The notes: generated by a model not told the origin, from the sequence alone. A DNA stretch of 35,801 nucleotides from JAURDE01 sp965365285 (GCA_965365285.1 CBDUBC010000017.1:1-35801); one strand, 5' to 3'. Positions 22,154 through 31,068 are shown, counted from the first letter of the stretch. A program made the numbers and translations.

Positions 22154-23698
22154 TTAGGAGCAGGAGCTTTTGGCAAAACCAATCCCAGCTTCAGCATACA
22201 AATTAAATACTGTATCGATTCCACTTTCCACCAATGGCGGCTCTTCGTTGGGGTATTTAGATGTCGAAGAGATCTTACCTTTATAGCCTTGTTGTCGAAT
22301 ATATTTAGCTGCAATACAGTTCTGACGAACCATGGGCATGGCGAGAAGAATTAACTTCACATTGCTTTTTTTGAAGTTAATTCGGGTCCAAAAATCTGGA
22401 CTGGTCGCATTTCCACTAATAACATTCATTTTTAAATCTTCGAGCTCCTTAACGACTGCCTTATCAAAATCTATACCAATTGGGGTGTATCCCTTCTCAG
22501 GATCCAAATATTTATAAGCCCCTTGTCCTACTCGTCCCATTCCTATAACAAGAACATTTACTTTACCGAGATCGATACTTCCCTCATAATCACGAAGTTT
22601 GTCTCTTTCAAGAGGCTTAATTTTTTTGGAAAATTTTAGATATAATTTTTCAGAATAGCTATTGAGGATAGCAGATATTATAAATGATAAAGAGAGAACT
22701 ACAGCAAAAGTCGTTAACCAAGAAATATCAACCATCTTATTCGCCGCCGCAAAGGAGCAAACAATGAGTCCGAATTCGCTAAAATTTGTTAATCCTGCAC
22801 TTGCCATCAAAGAGTTTCTATTTCGTAGCCTAGATCGATTAAATAGAAAAAAGTAAATGATAAATCGAAAGGGAAGAAAAAGACTAATAGCAAAGGCAAT
22901 TAGAAGTTGATGGGGAGTTGGAAGACCAATCATTCCAATAGAGAGATAGAACCCTAAAAGAAAAAAGTCTTTAAAAGAAATTAACCATCGATTAAGCTCC
23001 GCTGATCTTTGATGTTTAGAGAGAATTACGCCAAGAATTAGAGCTCCGATATCTCCTTTCACGTTAACCAAATCAAACAGATAAGCGCCTCCAAAAGAGA
23101 CTGTTAGTCCAAAAAGGATTAAAAGCTCTGGGTGTCTTAGTTTATTTAAAATCGTGGAAAGAATAATTCTAATGGGAACCAGACCAACAATAAGAAGTAA
23201 AAGCCAAGCCGAAGGTATCTTTTGTGTACCAAAGGCCATAAATAGAACAGCAAGGATGTCTTGAATGATCAGAACACCAATAGCGATAATCCCATACTTT
23301 GCACCAAAGTCCCCTCGCTGCTCAAGAACTTTAACTACAAAAATAGTACTAGAGAAGGTTAGCCCAAAGGCCAGAATACTACTACTTATGATATTTCCAT
23401 CACCGATTAGAAAAAACTTAAAGGTAAAAAGAAGGACAAAGCTAATAATGGTTTGTCCTAGGGCCACTCCTAGGACTTCAGGTTTACCAAGACTTTTAAG
23501 ATCCAGTTTGAGACCAATACTAAACAAGAGAAGACTAATTCCCATTTCAGAGAGTTCATCAAGACCGGTAAAACTTTTGATTCCAAATTGATGAAGAACG
23601 AAACCAGCACTTAGGTAACCTATCATAGGTGGCAAGCGGCCGAGGAAGGCCAGTAGTCCACATACAAAGGAAGTGCTAATCCAAATAATATCAAACAT
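22154..23698 (-). CDS. Kef-type monovalent cation:proton antiporter (CPA2) with RCK_N domain
   Basis: This 514-aa protein has about 12 membrane spans in residues 1-345 and a cytoplasmic NAD-binding (RCK_N/TrkA-N) domain at about 378-500. The transport part carries the LLLFSIGLKLD motif, the GLTFSSTIF turn and the I-I-Q146-D147 ion site. The Rossmann domain has GMGRVG (386-391) and D410 after the second strand. KefB/KefC exchange K+ for H+ under control of glutathione adducts; YbaL is a close relative. The protein lacks a long C-terminal tail after the Rossmann domain and ends FAKSSCS. No KefF/KefG-like ancillary gene is nearby. The ion is inferred from the family. Confidence 0.9.
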   Translation of the reverse strand: MFDIIWISTSFVCGLLAFLGRLPPMIGYLSAGFVLHQFGIKSFTGLDELSEMGISLLLFSIGLKLDLKSLGKPEVLGVALGQTIISFVLLFTFKFFLIGDGNIISSSILAFGLTFSSTIFVVKVLEQRGDFGAKYGIIAIGVLIIQDILAVLFMAFGTQKIPSAWLLLLIVGLVPIRIILSTILNKLRHPELLILFGLTVSFGGAYLFDLVNVKGDIGALILGVILSKHQRSAELNRWLISFKDFFLLGFYLSIGMIGLPTPHQLLIAFAISLFLPFRFIIYFFLFNRSRLRNRNSLMASAGLTNFSEFGLIVCSFAAANKMVDISWLTTFAVVLSLSFIISAILNSYSEKLYLKFSKKIKPLERDKLRDYEGSIDLGKVNVLVIGMGRVGQGAYKYLDPEKGYTPIGIDFDKAVVKELEDLKMNVISGNATSPDFWTRINFKKSNVKLILLAMPMVRQNCIAAKYIRQQGYKGKISSTSKYPNEEPPLVESGIDTVFNLYAEAGIGFAKSSCS

Positions 23699-23811
23699 AG
23701 TTTTCCAAAATTTTAATAGTCTATATTTATCGGCGATTTAGGAATCAAGTTTAGATTTTGAGTAGTTGATAGATTCTGTATGGAATACCACCTAAAACGA
23801 TCTTCATCAGA

Positions 23812-23828
23812 ACTCTAAATTATAGAGT
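23812..23828. promoter_or_regulatory. 17-bp inverted repeat in the antiporter/CNNM divergent gap
   Basis: ACTCTA (23812-23817) and TAGAGT (23823-23828) flank AATTA. It lies in the 272-bp gap (23699-23970) between two divergent genes. On the minus strand it contains TATAAT, so it could overlap the antiporter promoter. No good -35 was found. Confidence 0.3.
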
Positions 23829-23970
23829 CTATTCTGTTTTATGTAGTATCAAATGGTCTTAGTTGTTCGTCGCGTAAAAAATGTGATTAGCAACGGGCTA
23901 AAGGATCTTTTGAAATCATATAAACTCAATTTTTATTTTAAATTGATAGGCTTTAGATTAGGATAGGCCC

Positions 23971-24930
23971 ATGCTAATTTTCTATGTCAGTCTCTCTGTT
24001 CTAGTTTCTTTTTTATGCTCAATGCTAGAAGCCGTTATTCTTAGTGTTACTCCTAGTTACCTTCTTTCTATAAAGGATAAAAAACCAGAGCTTTACAAAA
24101 AAATAAACTATCTAAAAACCGATATTGAAAAGCCGTTAGCTTCGATTCTCACTTTTAATACCATCGCCCATACGATTGGGGCAGCGGGAGCAGGTGCAGA
24201 GGCACAAAGAATCTGGGGCAATGAATATTTGGCGATTTTTTCTGCAGTTCTTACTTTTATTATTTTATTTTTTAGTGAGATTATTCCTAAATCTATAGGA
24301 GCTAGGAGTTGGAAGTTCCTTTTACCTTTTTGTAACTTTCTATTAAGGCCAATGATCTTTTTAAGTTATCCCATAGTTGTTTTTTCAACAGTTATTTCTG
24401 ACTTTATTAAGGGAGATAAAAAAAGCACCATCTCTCGAGATGAAATTCCTGCTCTCGCAGAAATAGGTCTTAAAGATGGAGTCATTGCTGAGAATGAACT
24501 TAAAATCTTAAAATCTCTCCTTCGCTTCAGTGAGGTAAAATTAAGAGATGTTCTCATGCCTGTAGAAAAAGTTGCTGGAGTATCAGCGGAACTTAAAATC
24601 ACTGAAGCTTATAATGAAATCCAAAAAAATAACTTTTCAAGACTTATTGTATTTGGATCTGATCGTAATGATGTGAAAGGCTATATTTTAAGAAAAAACA
24701 TCCTCCAAGCCTATATTGAAGAAAGTGACTTATCCGTATCTGATCTTAAACAAAGGATTCTAATTCTTCCTGAAAACACCAGTGGACATAGACTTTTTGA
24801 GAGATTATTGGCAATGAAGGTCCATATTGCAGCAGTAATAGACGAGAATGGTTCTTTTATTGGTGTTGTTACTCTTGAGGACCTAATTGAAAAAATCTTA
24901 GATCGTCCAATTTATGATGAGTTTGATTAA
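23971..24930 (+). CDS. CNNM/DUF21 membrane protein with CBS-domain pair
   Basis: This 319-aa protein has a DUF21 (CNNM) transmembrane domain in the first 140 residues, with the family's conserved SMLEAVILSV and LILSEIIPKS-like (FFSEIIPKSIGAR) motifs. A cytoplasmic linker follows (STISRDEIPALAEIGLKDGVIAENE), then two CBS motifs (about 190-319; VKLRDVLMP and HIAAVIDENGSFIGVVTLEDLIEKIL). The usual C-terminal CorC_HlyC domain is absent, so it stops right after the second CBS. The family transports or senses Mg2+ or other divalent ions. CBS pairs bind adenosine nucleotides. AGGATAGG precedes the ATG. The gene stands alone, divergent from the antiporter. Confidence 0.9.
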   Translation: MLIFYVSLSVLVSFLCSMLEAVILSVTPSYLLSIKDKKPELYKKINYLKTDIEKPLASILTFNTIAHTIGAAGAGAEAQRIWGNEYLAIFSAVLTFIILFFSEIIPKSIGARSWKFLLPFCNFLLRPMIFLSYPIVVFSTVISDFIKGDKKSTISRDEIPALAEIGLKDGVIAENELKILKSLLRFSEVKLRDVLMPVEKVAGVSAELKITEAYNEIQKNNFSRLIVFGSDRNDVKGYILRKNILQAYIEESDLSVSDLKQRILILPENTSGHRLFERLLAMKVHIAAVIDENGSFIGVVTLEDLIEKILDRPIYDEFD

Positions 24931-24992
24931 AAGAATACTTTTTTAACTTTCTCTTTTAATTAGTGATAGAATTTTTATAAAAAGGAGTTTTT

Positions 24993-25460
24993 ATGAGATA
25001 TCTAATCATGGTTTTTGGCCTATTCTTATCAAGCCTTTCCTATTCTTATTCTGCATCAGTAAAGTCTGTGAGGCATCCTAAATATGGTGATTGCAGACAA
25101 AATGAAGGGACTATAAATGTAGGTGATCGTGTCGCCTTTAGAAATGCTAAGGATAAAAATGCATACAAATGGGCAGGTTACGGTTTTGTACAAGCTATTG
25201 ATTCTGCTCCACCTTCAGGAATTGTAAAGAAGTTATTTAGTGCTGCGGATGCGGAGTATGTGATTACTTTGAAAATTGATACTCTCTCTAAACCAAATAA
25301 TATGAAAGAGAAGGGCTGTTGGGATGATGATGACTCGATGAAAAATAGAGGGAATTGTCCGGATGTACTTGTGTGGAAAGGAACAGATTGGGAGTCTCGC
25401 GCCGAAATCTACGTAACAGGAAAGAGTGGGGGACCAAACTGTAAGGGCTGGTTTAACTAA
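24993..25460 (+). CDS. Secreted protein of unknown function
   Basis: The 155-aa product has a signal peptide (MRYLIMVFGLFLSSLSYSYS) and a mature part with four cysteines (in YGDCRQN, KGCWDD, GNCPDV, GPNCKGW), enough for two disulfides. A GDRVAFRNAKDKNAYKWAGYGFVQAI segment looks like a small beta domain. AAGGAG precedes the ATG and a strong terminator follows (25477-25508). It is a single-gene unit between the CNNM gene and the barrel fragment. No family recognised. Confidence 0.72.
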   Translation: MRYLIMVFGLFLSSLSYSYSASVKSVRHPKYGDCRQNEGTINVGDRVAFRNAKDKNAYKWAGYGFVQAIDSAPPSGIVKKLFSAADAEYVITLKIDTLSKPNNMKEKGCWDDDDSMKNRGNCPDVLVWKGTDWESRAEIYVTGKSGGPNCKGWFN

Positions 25461-25476
25461 TCTATCAAAAGCTATG

Positions 25477-25508
25477 AAAAAGGGTCTGCTATATAGGCCC
25501 TTTTTTTT
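25477..25508 (+). terminator. Intrinsic terminator after the secreted protein gene
   Basis: AAAAGGGTC (25477-25485) pairs with GGCCCTTTT (one G-T pair) across a short loop containing CTATATAG, followed by eight T (25501-25508). Confidence 0.85.
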
Positions 25509-25556
25509 CTAAAAAGTGACACTTTCCTTAAATTCATTTCAACTTCTTATGAGCTT

Positions 25557-25904
25557 ATGCAATATGCTCTAACTCCAGTTTTTTATTTTCTTACTGTTCC
25601 AGGACTTAATATTTATGCGACCTTTGAAAAATATGATTATGAGAACTCTACAGACTTTAATCAGTATATCTTTGGCCTAAATTACGATCGGTCTTGGAAT
25701 GATCGATTTATTAGTAGCTTTACATTTGACATTGGTCACAGAGATCTTAATAGTACAGAGATCGCACAATTAAATATGCTACATACATATTATTTTACAG
25801 ATCTTCAATCTGTAGTCCTTGGGTTGGATAGCTCGATTACGGATTCCACAATTGGAAAAGATGAGTCAATTAGTGGTCATCTAACTCTTAATTTATATTT
25901 TTAG
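25557..25904 (+). CDS. C-terminal piece of an outer-membrane barrel, probably a gene remnant
   Basis: The 115 residues are alternating strands rich in Tyr, Asp and Asn and end LNLYF, the aromatic C-terminus of an outer-membrane barrel. There is no signal peptide, no ribosome binding site before the ATG, and the frame extends only to a stop at 25494-25496 without another ATG. A complete barrel would need an N-terminal half. The piece is therefore likely a 3' remnant of a decayed gene, although a short transcript from an internal start cannot be ruled out. Its last 12 bases overlap the convergent gene at 25893. Confidence 0.45.
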   Translation: MQYALTPVFYFLTVPGLNIYATFEKYDYENSTDFNQYIFGLNYDRSWNDRFISSFTFDIGHRDLNSTEIAQLNMLHTYYFTDLQSVVLGLDSSITDSTIGKDESISGHLTLNLYF

Positions 25905-27836
25905 AATAGAAAAGATATTAAAGTATTGGTCACTCCAAGCTTTAATATCTTTTTTTGATAGGCGGTTAAAATTATTTTTGGCCTTAAGCTTAAAAGCGAG
26001 CTCACGTACAATTTCTTTATTTTTTCCAGCAAAAAACCAACTGTTAGGATATTGCCTTTGTGAATCGGCAATTTTTATATCTAATTTTTCTTTAGAAAAA
26101 TAACTTAAACCAAGGGAAGTCATCGTTTTTTCTAAGAGAGGAATAAAGTCGTAAATAGAGTTGGATGTGTGAATGGCAAGGATTCCATCTGAAGATAATC
26201 GATTTTTGAGGGTGATAAAAGCTTCTTTGGTCAAAATATGGATAGGAATTTGAGGACCGTTGAAAACATCAACAATAATAAGATCATATGATTTTCCAAC
26301 TTGATCTTGTATTTTAATTCTTCCGTCTCCAATATGTATTTTATATTTTGATTTTGATTGTTTTAAAAAATGAAAATGAGATTTGGCTAATCGCAAAACT
26401 TGAGGATCTATTTCAAATAGATCCCAATGCTGATCCTCTTTTGAATAATATTGGAGTGAGCCGATCCCAAGTCCTATATTGGCAATATTTTTTAAAAGGG
26501 GAGCATGCTTAAAGAAATCTCCGATCGGAGAGTCTTTAAAATAATAAACATAAGGCTTTTTAATATCTTCATCCAAAAGCTCCATCCCATGAATGGTATT
26601 ATTATGATAGAATTCTTTTTGATTTTTATTTATTTTAATTTTAGTAAGTCCATAAAAAGATCTGCTCTCATAGGTTGTTCCCTTTTCTTTAAGTGAAGTT
26701 TTTGCTCCAAAATAGAAGAGAGTAATGAAAATAGGAAGAGACCATAAAAGTTTAGGTCGCTTAAAGTAGATAAGGGCCAGTAGGAAAACAAGAGCTGAAA
26801 ATAGATATTCAAGAATATTTGAGGAGATATTATAAAAGATATTTGGAATGAGGATAACAACAAGAAGGGAGGCCAGAAAGCCACCTAGAGAAATACTTAA
26901 ATAAAAGGTCGTAAGGCTTTTTTGAGCGGGCTTAATTTTATATAGTAGGCTTATGGAATAATGACATAAAAGGAATAGGAGAATAAGGTGTTGAATGAGA
27001 GCACCAAAACTTATCAATTCCAACAAAAGAATGAAAAAAATCCCAACAAACAGTAAGAGTGGACTCGCTAAAAAACTGCCTTTTTTAAATACCATGATAA
27101 AGCATAAAAGAAAGATCGCTAAGGGTAGAGTCCATATAAAAGGTATATTTCCATATTGAGTTGTAAGAAAATGAGTTGTAGAGATCATGAAAAGAGTCGC
27201 AACCGCACTAAAAAGAATCCAATTTGATGAATCTTTGAAAATAATAAGCTTAGAATTATTCTTAGAATTTAAATTGGTCCTCTGATTTATAAAGAAGAGA
27301 ATAATTAAACTTAAATAAAATAACCCAATTAATATATAAAGCTTTAGATTGAGGGAAAAGAAAATATCAAAAAATAGCGGACCGATAAAAAGACCTACTA
27401 GAGATCCAATATTACCTAGACTATAAAGATGATAGATATCCTCATCTGTGTGTTGACCTGTTCTACTCAAGAGGTACTGAAGTGCGGGATTAATAAGAGA
27501 TAAACAAAAAAAGAGAGGGCCAAAGGTGATCATAAGATAGAGGAGAACCCTTCCATAGGGAGATATATCCCAAGTTGTGTGAAAATCGAGTCTTAAAAAC
27601 AAAGGGGAAAGGAACCCTAAAAAAATAATTCCATTAATAAGGTTGAAGGTTTTTAATCGTATCGAGAGAAAATGAAAGACTAGATTAGCAAAAAATAAAG
27701 AACCTGTGAAAAAAACGAGTGCTGTGATGAAAACATAATGAGAACCACCAAATTTGGGAAGTAATATTTGGGGAGCTAGAATCTCAAGGAAGAACAAGAG
27801 AAAAGGTCCCAAAAATGAAGCTATTTTAAAAATCAT
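25893..27836 (-). CDS. Membrane-anchored spermidine synthase-like protein (MFS/SpdSyn fusion)
   Basis: The 647-aa protein has about 12 hydrophobic spans in residues 1-370, then a Rossmann-fold domain like an aminopropyltransferase. The latter shows the nucleotide-binding loop GLGIGSL, the acidic FEIDPQV, the IGDGRIKI segment and DLIIVDVFNGPQIPIHILTKEAF, a pattern shared by the fused membrane/spermidine-synthase group. Members of this fused group are widespread, but few have a demonstrated product, so polyamine synthesis is not assured. TAGGAAT precedes the ATG. It lies alone and converges with the barrel fragment. The substrate pocket residues differ from those of soluble SpeE, so activity is uncertain. 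Confidence 0.88.
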   Translation of the reverse strand: MIFKIASFLGPFLLFFLEILAPQILLPKFGGSHYVFITALVFFTGSLFFANLVFHFLSIRLKTFNLINGIIFLGFLSPLFLRLDFHTTWDISPYGRVLLYLMITFGPLFFCLSLINPALQYLLSRTGQHTDEDIYHLYSLGNIGSLVGLFIGPLFFDIFFSLNLKLYILIGLFYLSLIILFFINQRTNLNSKNNSKLIIFKDSSNWILFSAVATLFMISTTHFLTTQYGNIPFIWTLPLAIFLLCFIMVFKKGSFLASPLLLFVGIFFILLLELISFGALIQHLILLFLLCHYSISLLYKIKPAQKSLTTFYLSISLGGFLASLLVVILIPNIFYNISSNILEYLFSALVFLLALIYFKRPKLLWSLPIFITLFYFGAKTSLKEKGTTYESRSFYGLTKIKINKNQKEFYHNNTIHGMELLDEDIKKPYVYYFKDSPIGDFFKHAPLLKNIANIGLGIGSLQYYSKEDQHWDLFEIDPQVLRLAKSHFHFLKQSKSKYKIHIGDGRIKIQDQVGKSYDLIIVDVFNGPQIPIHILTKEAFITLKNRLSSDGILAIHTSNSIYDFIPLLEKTMTSLGLSYFSKEKLDIKIADSQRQYPNSWFFAGKNKEIVRELAFKLKAKNNFNRLSKKDIKAWSDQYFNIFSILKI

Positions 27837-28013
27837 ATTCCTATAGAATAAACTTTTAAAAAAATACGTCTAGGGAGCTAAGATTTACCGTTGATTATAT
27901 AACTTTATTAAAAAAACACCCTATGTCTCTTTTTGATGGTATTGAATACTGTCCTTGTGAGATTCATATTTTGCCCTTTAGATTATCCTGATAAAGGATG
28001 ATATTCTTAAAAG

Positions 28014-28922
28014 ATGAGATGGTTCATCACTTTAATATCCATTTTAATAAGTTTTCAGGCAAGATCAGATTGGACTCTGACAACGGCAATAAAAAAACCA
28101 AATCATGCGCTCTTACTCAAGCAAGGTAAAGATGTTGCAACTTATACACCAAACTCAAGTTTACATTTATCGCTCAGATTAACAGGACCATTTTTCTTTT
28201 TTCAGTATTCTTTTAAGCTACCTAATACCAACTATGGTCAAAGTGATATTGGGAATAATAATTATAAAGATAGTCGTCTGGGGATTTATATCTCTAATAC
28301 ACTTATTGAAGGCTTTTATAAAAAATATGAAGGATTTAGCTCCACCGAAAATGGTGGAAATCCCGGTTGTGAAAACTGCTTACGAAGAGAAAATCTCACC
28401 AGTGAAGAGAATCTTTTTCAATTTATTTTTCCTTTTAATAGGGAATTCTCTTTACGGTCAGCAATCTCAGGTGCAAATGCTCCAGTAGGTATGGACGGTA
28501 CTTGGTCCTTTCACGCGTTCTATAACCGACTTAAGGTAAGAGATTCTACGGGGCTCGTTCAAGGAGAGTTTGCTTCAAATCACACTTTCTTTGATAATTT
28601 GGCCGAACTCTATATGGTCCAATACGGAGTCGGTCCTGGATTAGGTTTTACTCTGGATTTAGGTGAATATTTTTATCTAGCAGGAATTACCTCTTTAGGC
28701 TTTGGGTTTCAGGAAATTGATCTAGTGTACAATGATAGGGTGAGAAGACTTCAAGAGTTTGGACTTAATTATAATTTACGATTCACTTTTGGTACTCATA
28801 ATCCAAAATATAATGTTGGAGTTCGCTCACTAATCGTTTCTAATTTCTTTGATATCGGAGAGCAAATTAGCTTTAGCTCTGTGAATTACGAATTAAGAAT
28901 CTACGCCTCATTTACCTTCTAA
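28014..28922 (+). CDS. Outer-membrane barrel-like protein (DUF4421-like)
   Basis: The 302-aa product has a signal peptide (MRWFITLISILISFQARS) and a barrel-type strand pattern ending SFTF with an aromatic C-terminus. The run FFFQYSFKLPNTNYGQSDIGNNNYKDSRLGIYISN and the following YKKYEGF motif resemble DUF4421 proteins, whose function is unknown. A GCENCLRRE pair of cysteines could form an unusual extracellular loop disulfide. No clear ribosome binding site precedes the ATG. It converges with the next minus-strand gene, with one base between the stops. Assignment to DUF4421 is from memory of the pattern, so moderate. Confidence 0.6.
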   Translation: MRWFITLISILISFQARSDWTLTTAIKKPNHALLLKQGKDVATYTPNSSLHLSLRLTGPFFFFQYSFKLPNTNYGQSDIGNNNYKDSRLGIYISNTLIEGFYKKYEGFSSTENGGNPGCENCLRRENLTSEENLFQFIFPFNREFSLRSAISGANAPVGMDGTWSFHAFYNRLKVRDSTGLVQGEFASNHTFFDNLAELYMVQYGVGPGLGFTLDLGEYFYLAGITSLGFGFQEIDLVYNDRVRRLQEFGLNYNLRFTFGTHNPKYNVGVRSLIVSNFFDIGEQISFSSVNYELRIYASFTF

Positions 28923-28923
28923 A

Positions 28924-29928
28924 TCAAAGTCCATTAAAAATATTTTGAGAACGCGGCCCATCATTTTTAAGGATTTCAGACCATTTATTTTTATCGAGCT
29001 TAGGTAGAATGAGATTAATCTTATTTTTAAGGTTGTTGAAGGTTTGCTTGCTTAAATAGATATGTTTTCCACCATACTCAGCAGGAGCATTTGGTAATTT
29101 CATGGCACCCCACTTTTGACCACCAGTGGGAGATAACTCCTTTGTTTGATCAGCACTTCCACTGGCCGCAGTATGGGCAGCTCCCCACATATTTGTTTTT
29201 CCTGGTGCGGACCCTTCTACCCCTAGGAGTAAGGTTCCATAATTTGGTTGCAGTTGGTCTATTCTGATATACATATGACCATGTTGAGTTTTATCAACTT
29301 TCTTTAAAGCTTTTTGATCTAAAAAGTGTCCTCCTGGTCCAATCACAAATCCTTGACCATTGATATTACCAATACCGCCAAGAGAAAAGCTCATACCATT
29401 GTGATGGCCAGTAATACCATCTTTTAAATTAGTTAGATTTCCTTGAAGTCCTTTGAGCTTAGTTTCGATAGGCTTATTATTTGCATCAAGCTCCATACCA
29501 TGGCTTGCAGCTATTCTCTTCTTTACGGCATCCTTATATGCAAAAATATAGGTAAACACTTCATCAATATTTCCATCATAATGAAAGATGATTCTCTGAC
29601 CGTGTGAGAGTGCCGCAACGATGGGAAATGGCCAATCCTTAAGATTATTATAATCGTTATCTTTAGTAGTATATTTGAGGCCCACGCCTGAGATTATTAA
29701 AAAGACTTTCTTAAGAGAAGTAATTTTAGCCTCATACTTAAGCTGACGATTTTTATCGAGCATTTTTAAGACTTTGTCTGCGGAGCTTGGAAAAAGAGTT
29801 TCGAGATACATTTTTAAGTCTCTATCAAATTGGCTTTGAAGCTTTAATTCATTCAGTGGTGTCCATCTGATTTGAGAAAAGGCAGTATTAAAGCCCACTA
29901 GGAGGACAAAAATTAGAATAGTTTTCAT
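28924..29928 (-). CDS. Secreted His- and Gly-rich protein of unknown function
   Basis: The 334-aa protein has a signal peptide (MKTILIFVLLVGFNTAFS) and no recognisable domain. The C-terminal half holds several His-containing motifs: GITGHHNGMSFSLGG, GPGGHFLD, QHGHMYIRID and MWGAAHTAAS, with many glycines around them. HH and HGH patterns of this sort may form a metal or active site. The N-terminal half is charged and helical (KVLKMLDKNRQLKYEAKITSLKK). There is no cysteine in the mature part. AGGAAA precedes the ATG. It stands alone. This is the clearest candidate here for a novel secreted enzyme, but function cannot be read. Confidence 0.7.
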   Translation of the reverse strand: MKTILIFVLLVGFNTAFSQIRWTPLNELKLQSQFDRDLKMYLETLFPSSADKVLKMLDKNRQLKYEAKITSLKKVFLIISGVGLKYTTKDNDYNNLKDWPFPIVAALSHGQRIIFHYDGNIDEVFTYIFAYKDAVKKRIAASHGMELDANNKPIETKLKGLQGNLTNLKDGITGHHNGMSFSLGGIGNINGQGFVIGPGGHFLDQKALKKVDKTQHGHMYIRIDQLQPNYGTLLLGVEGSAPGKTNMWGAAHTAASGSADQTKELSPTGGQKWGAMKLPNAPAEYGGKHIYLSKQTFNNLKNKINLILPKLDKNKWSEILKNDGPRSQNIFNGL

Positions 29929-30089
29929 TAAAAATTTCCTAGAAAAAGATGGTTTTTTAAGAATTAGAGCTTATTTATTAAGAAAAATCAAATAAGTAAG
30001 TATAAGTACATGAAATTAAATAGGTCCTATCATAAAAGTATATATTACCAATATAGCTACAAAATCGAAATTTGGTGGTAAAAGGAGGA

Positions 30090-30464
30090 ATGAAAAAAGA
30101 ATTGCCTAGACCACCTAAAACGAACCTTACTTCTGTCACCCTGTACATAGGGAATCTTAATTATAAAATAACGGAAAAACAGCTGAGAGGAATTTTTGGA
30201 AAGTTTTCAAAAGTAGGTCGTCTCAAACTGATTGAAGATCCTAAAACTCGAAAAAGTAAAGGAATCGCTTTTGTAGAAGTCTTTGGTAAAGAAAATGCAC
30301 AAAAAGCGATTTCGGCTTTAAACGGAAGACCTCTTGATGGGAGAACTGCAAAAGTCTCTATTGCTGAGGAAAGAGTGAAGACTCCTCCGCAGACAAAAAG
30401 AAAACCGATAGCTAAAAAAAAGAAGCCCTTAGGTCTTCAGTCACTTTTTAATCGCAAGAAATAA
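30090..30464 (+). CDS. RRM-domain RNA-binding protein
   Basis: One RNA recognition motif spans roughly residues 16-95. RNP2 is LYIGNL and RNP1 is KGIAFVEV, with the aromatic Tyr and Phe for RNA stacking. A basic C-terminal tail (KTPPQTKRKPIAKKKKPLGLQ) follows, as in bacterial single-RRM proteins. AGGAGG lies just one base before ATG 30090, closer than usual, and TTG at 30072 is an alternative start in the same frame. The protein probably binds mRNA. No target is known. It overlaps the convergent secreted-protein gene by 17 bases. Confidence 0.9.
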   Translation: MKKELPRPPKTNLTSVTLYIGNLNYKITEKQLRGIFGKFSKVGRLKLIEDPKTRKSKGIAFVEVFGKENAQKAISALNGRPLDGRTAKVSIAEERVKTPPQTKRKPIAKKKKPLGLQSLFNRKK

Positions 30465-30990
30465 TTAAGCTAGAAGTGTAGAGAGTTGCTTTATATTCTT
30501 CAGCGCCTATTCCATATGGAAGTTCATGTTCCTCTCTAGAATAACTGAATAGCCTGATAGATTCATCCTTTGAAAATGTTTCATTAAATCCAACAATTTT
30601 GGCAGCATTAGAATGAGCTGCATTTTGATAAAGACCACCATGAAAAATTTGGTTTCCATTCTTATCAATAAAAGCATGTAGCCAAAATCCTACACTGGCA
30701 AATATTGAACTTATGTCAGTAAGAGGTCGACCACTACCTTTTTCTCTCGGTACAAATAGTTCTTTACCCGATAAAATTTGAAGATCCCCTGTACTTTCAC
30801 AAATATAAGCAGGAACAATGATATCCCTTCTTTTCGTTTCAAACTGGTAGCTTTCCTGAACATTCCACATACTGGCGCCAAGATGACCAGATATCTGACA
30901 GCTATACTTTTTGAGCTCAGTATAATCCCAACTATCACAAGCGTAAGAGTTAAGAGAAAAAAGAGTTAGAAAGAGTATTAAAATTTTCAT
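30448..30990 (-). CDS. Secreted protein of unknown function
   Basis: The start at 30990 is chosen because it opens a proper signal peptide, MKILILFLTLFSLNSYA. The longest frame, starting at 31062, would put 24 charged residues before it. The mature part of about 160 residues has several cysteines (CDSWDY, YSCQIS, YICEST, and a final CD), so it may be disulfide-bonded. A SIFASVGFWLHAFIDKNGNQIFHGGLYQN segment looks structured. It overlaps the RRM gene by 17 bases and lies downstream of selO with its own upstream gap. No family recognised. Confidence 0.68.
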   Translation of the reverse strand: MKILILFLTLFSLNSYACDSWDYTELKKYSCQISGHLGASMWNVQESYQFETKRRDIIVPAYICESTGDLQILSGKELFVPREKGSGRPLTDISSIFASVGFWLHAFIDKNGNQIFHGGLYQNAAHSNAAKIVGFNETFSKDESIRLFSYSREEHELPYGIGAEEYKATLYTSSLIISCD

Positions 30991-31068
30991 TTCACTGATG
31001 TAACTTATTGAAAGCCTTATAAAAAGCTTTTTTTTCCACATGTAGAAATTTCCGATTTGCATGATTTA

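Noticed and set aside
23265..23591. A 108-codon plus-strand frame inside the antiporter gene
   Set aside because: Antisense to conserved membrane segments of a CPA2 antiporter. It is a by-product of codon bias.
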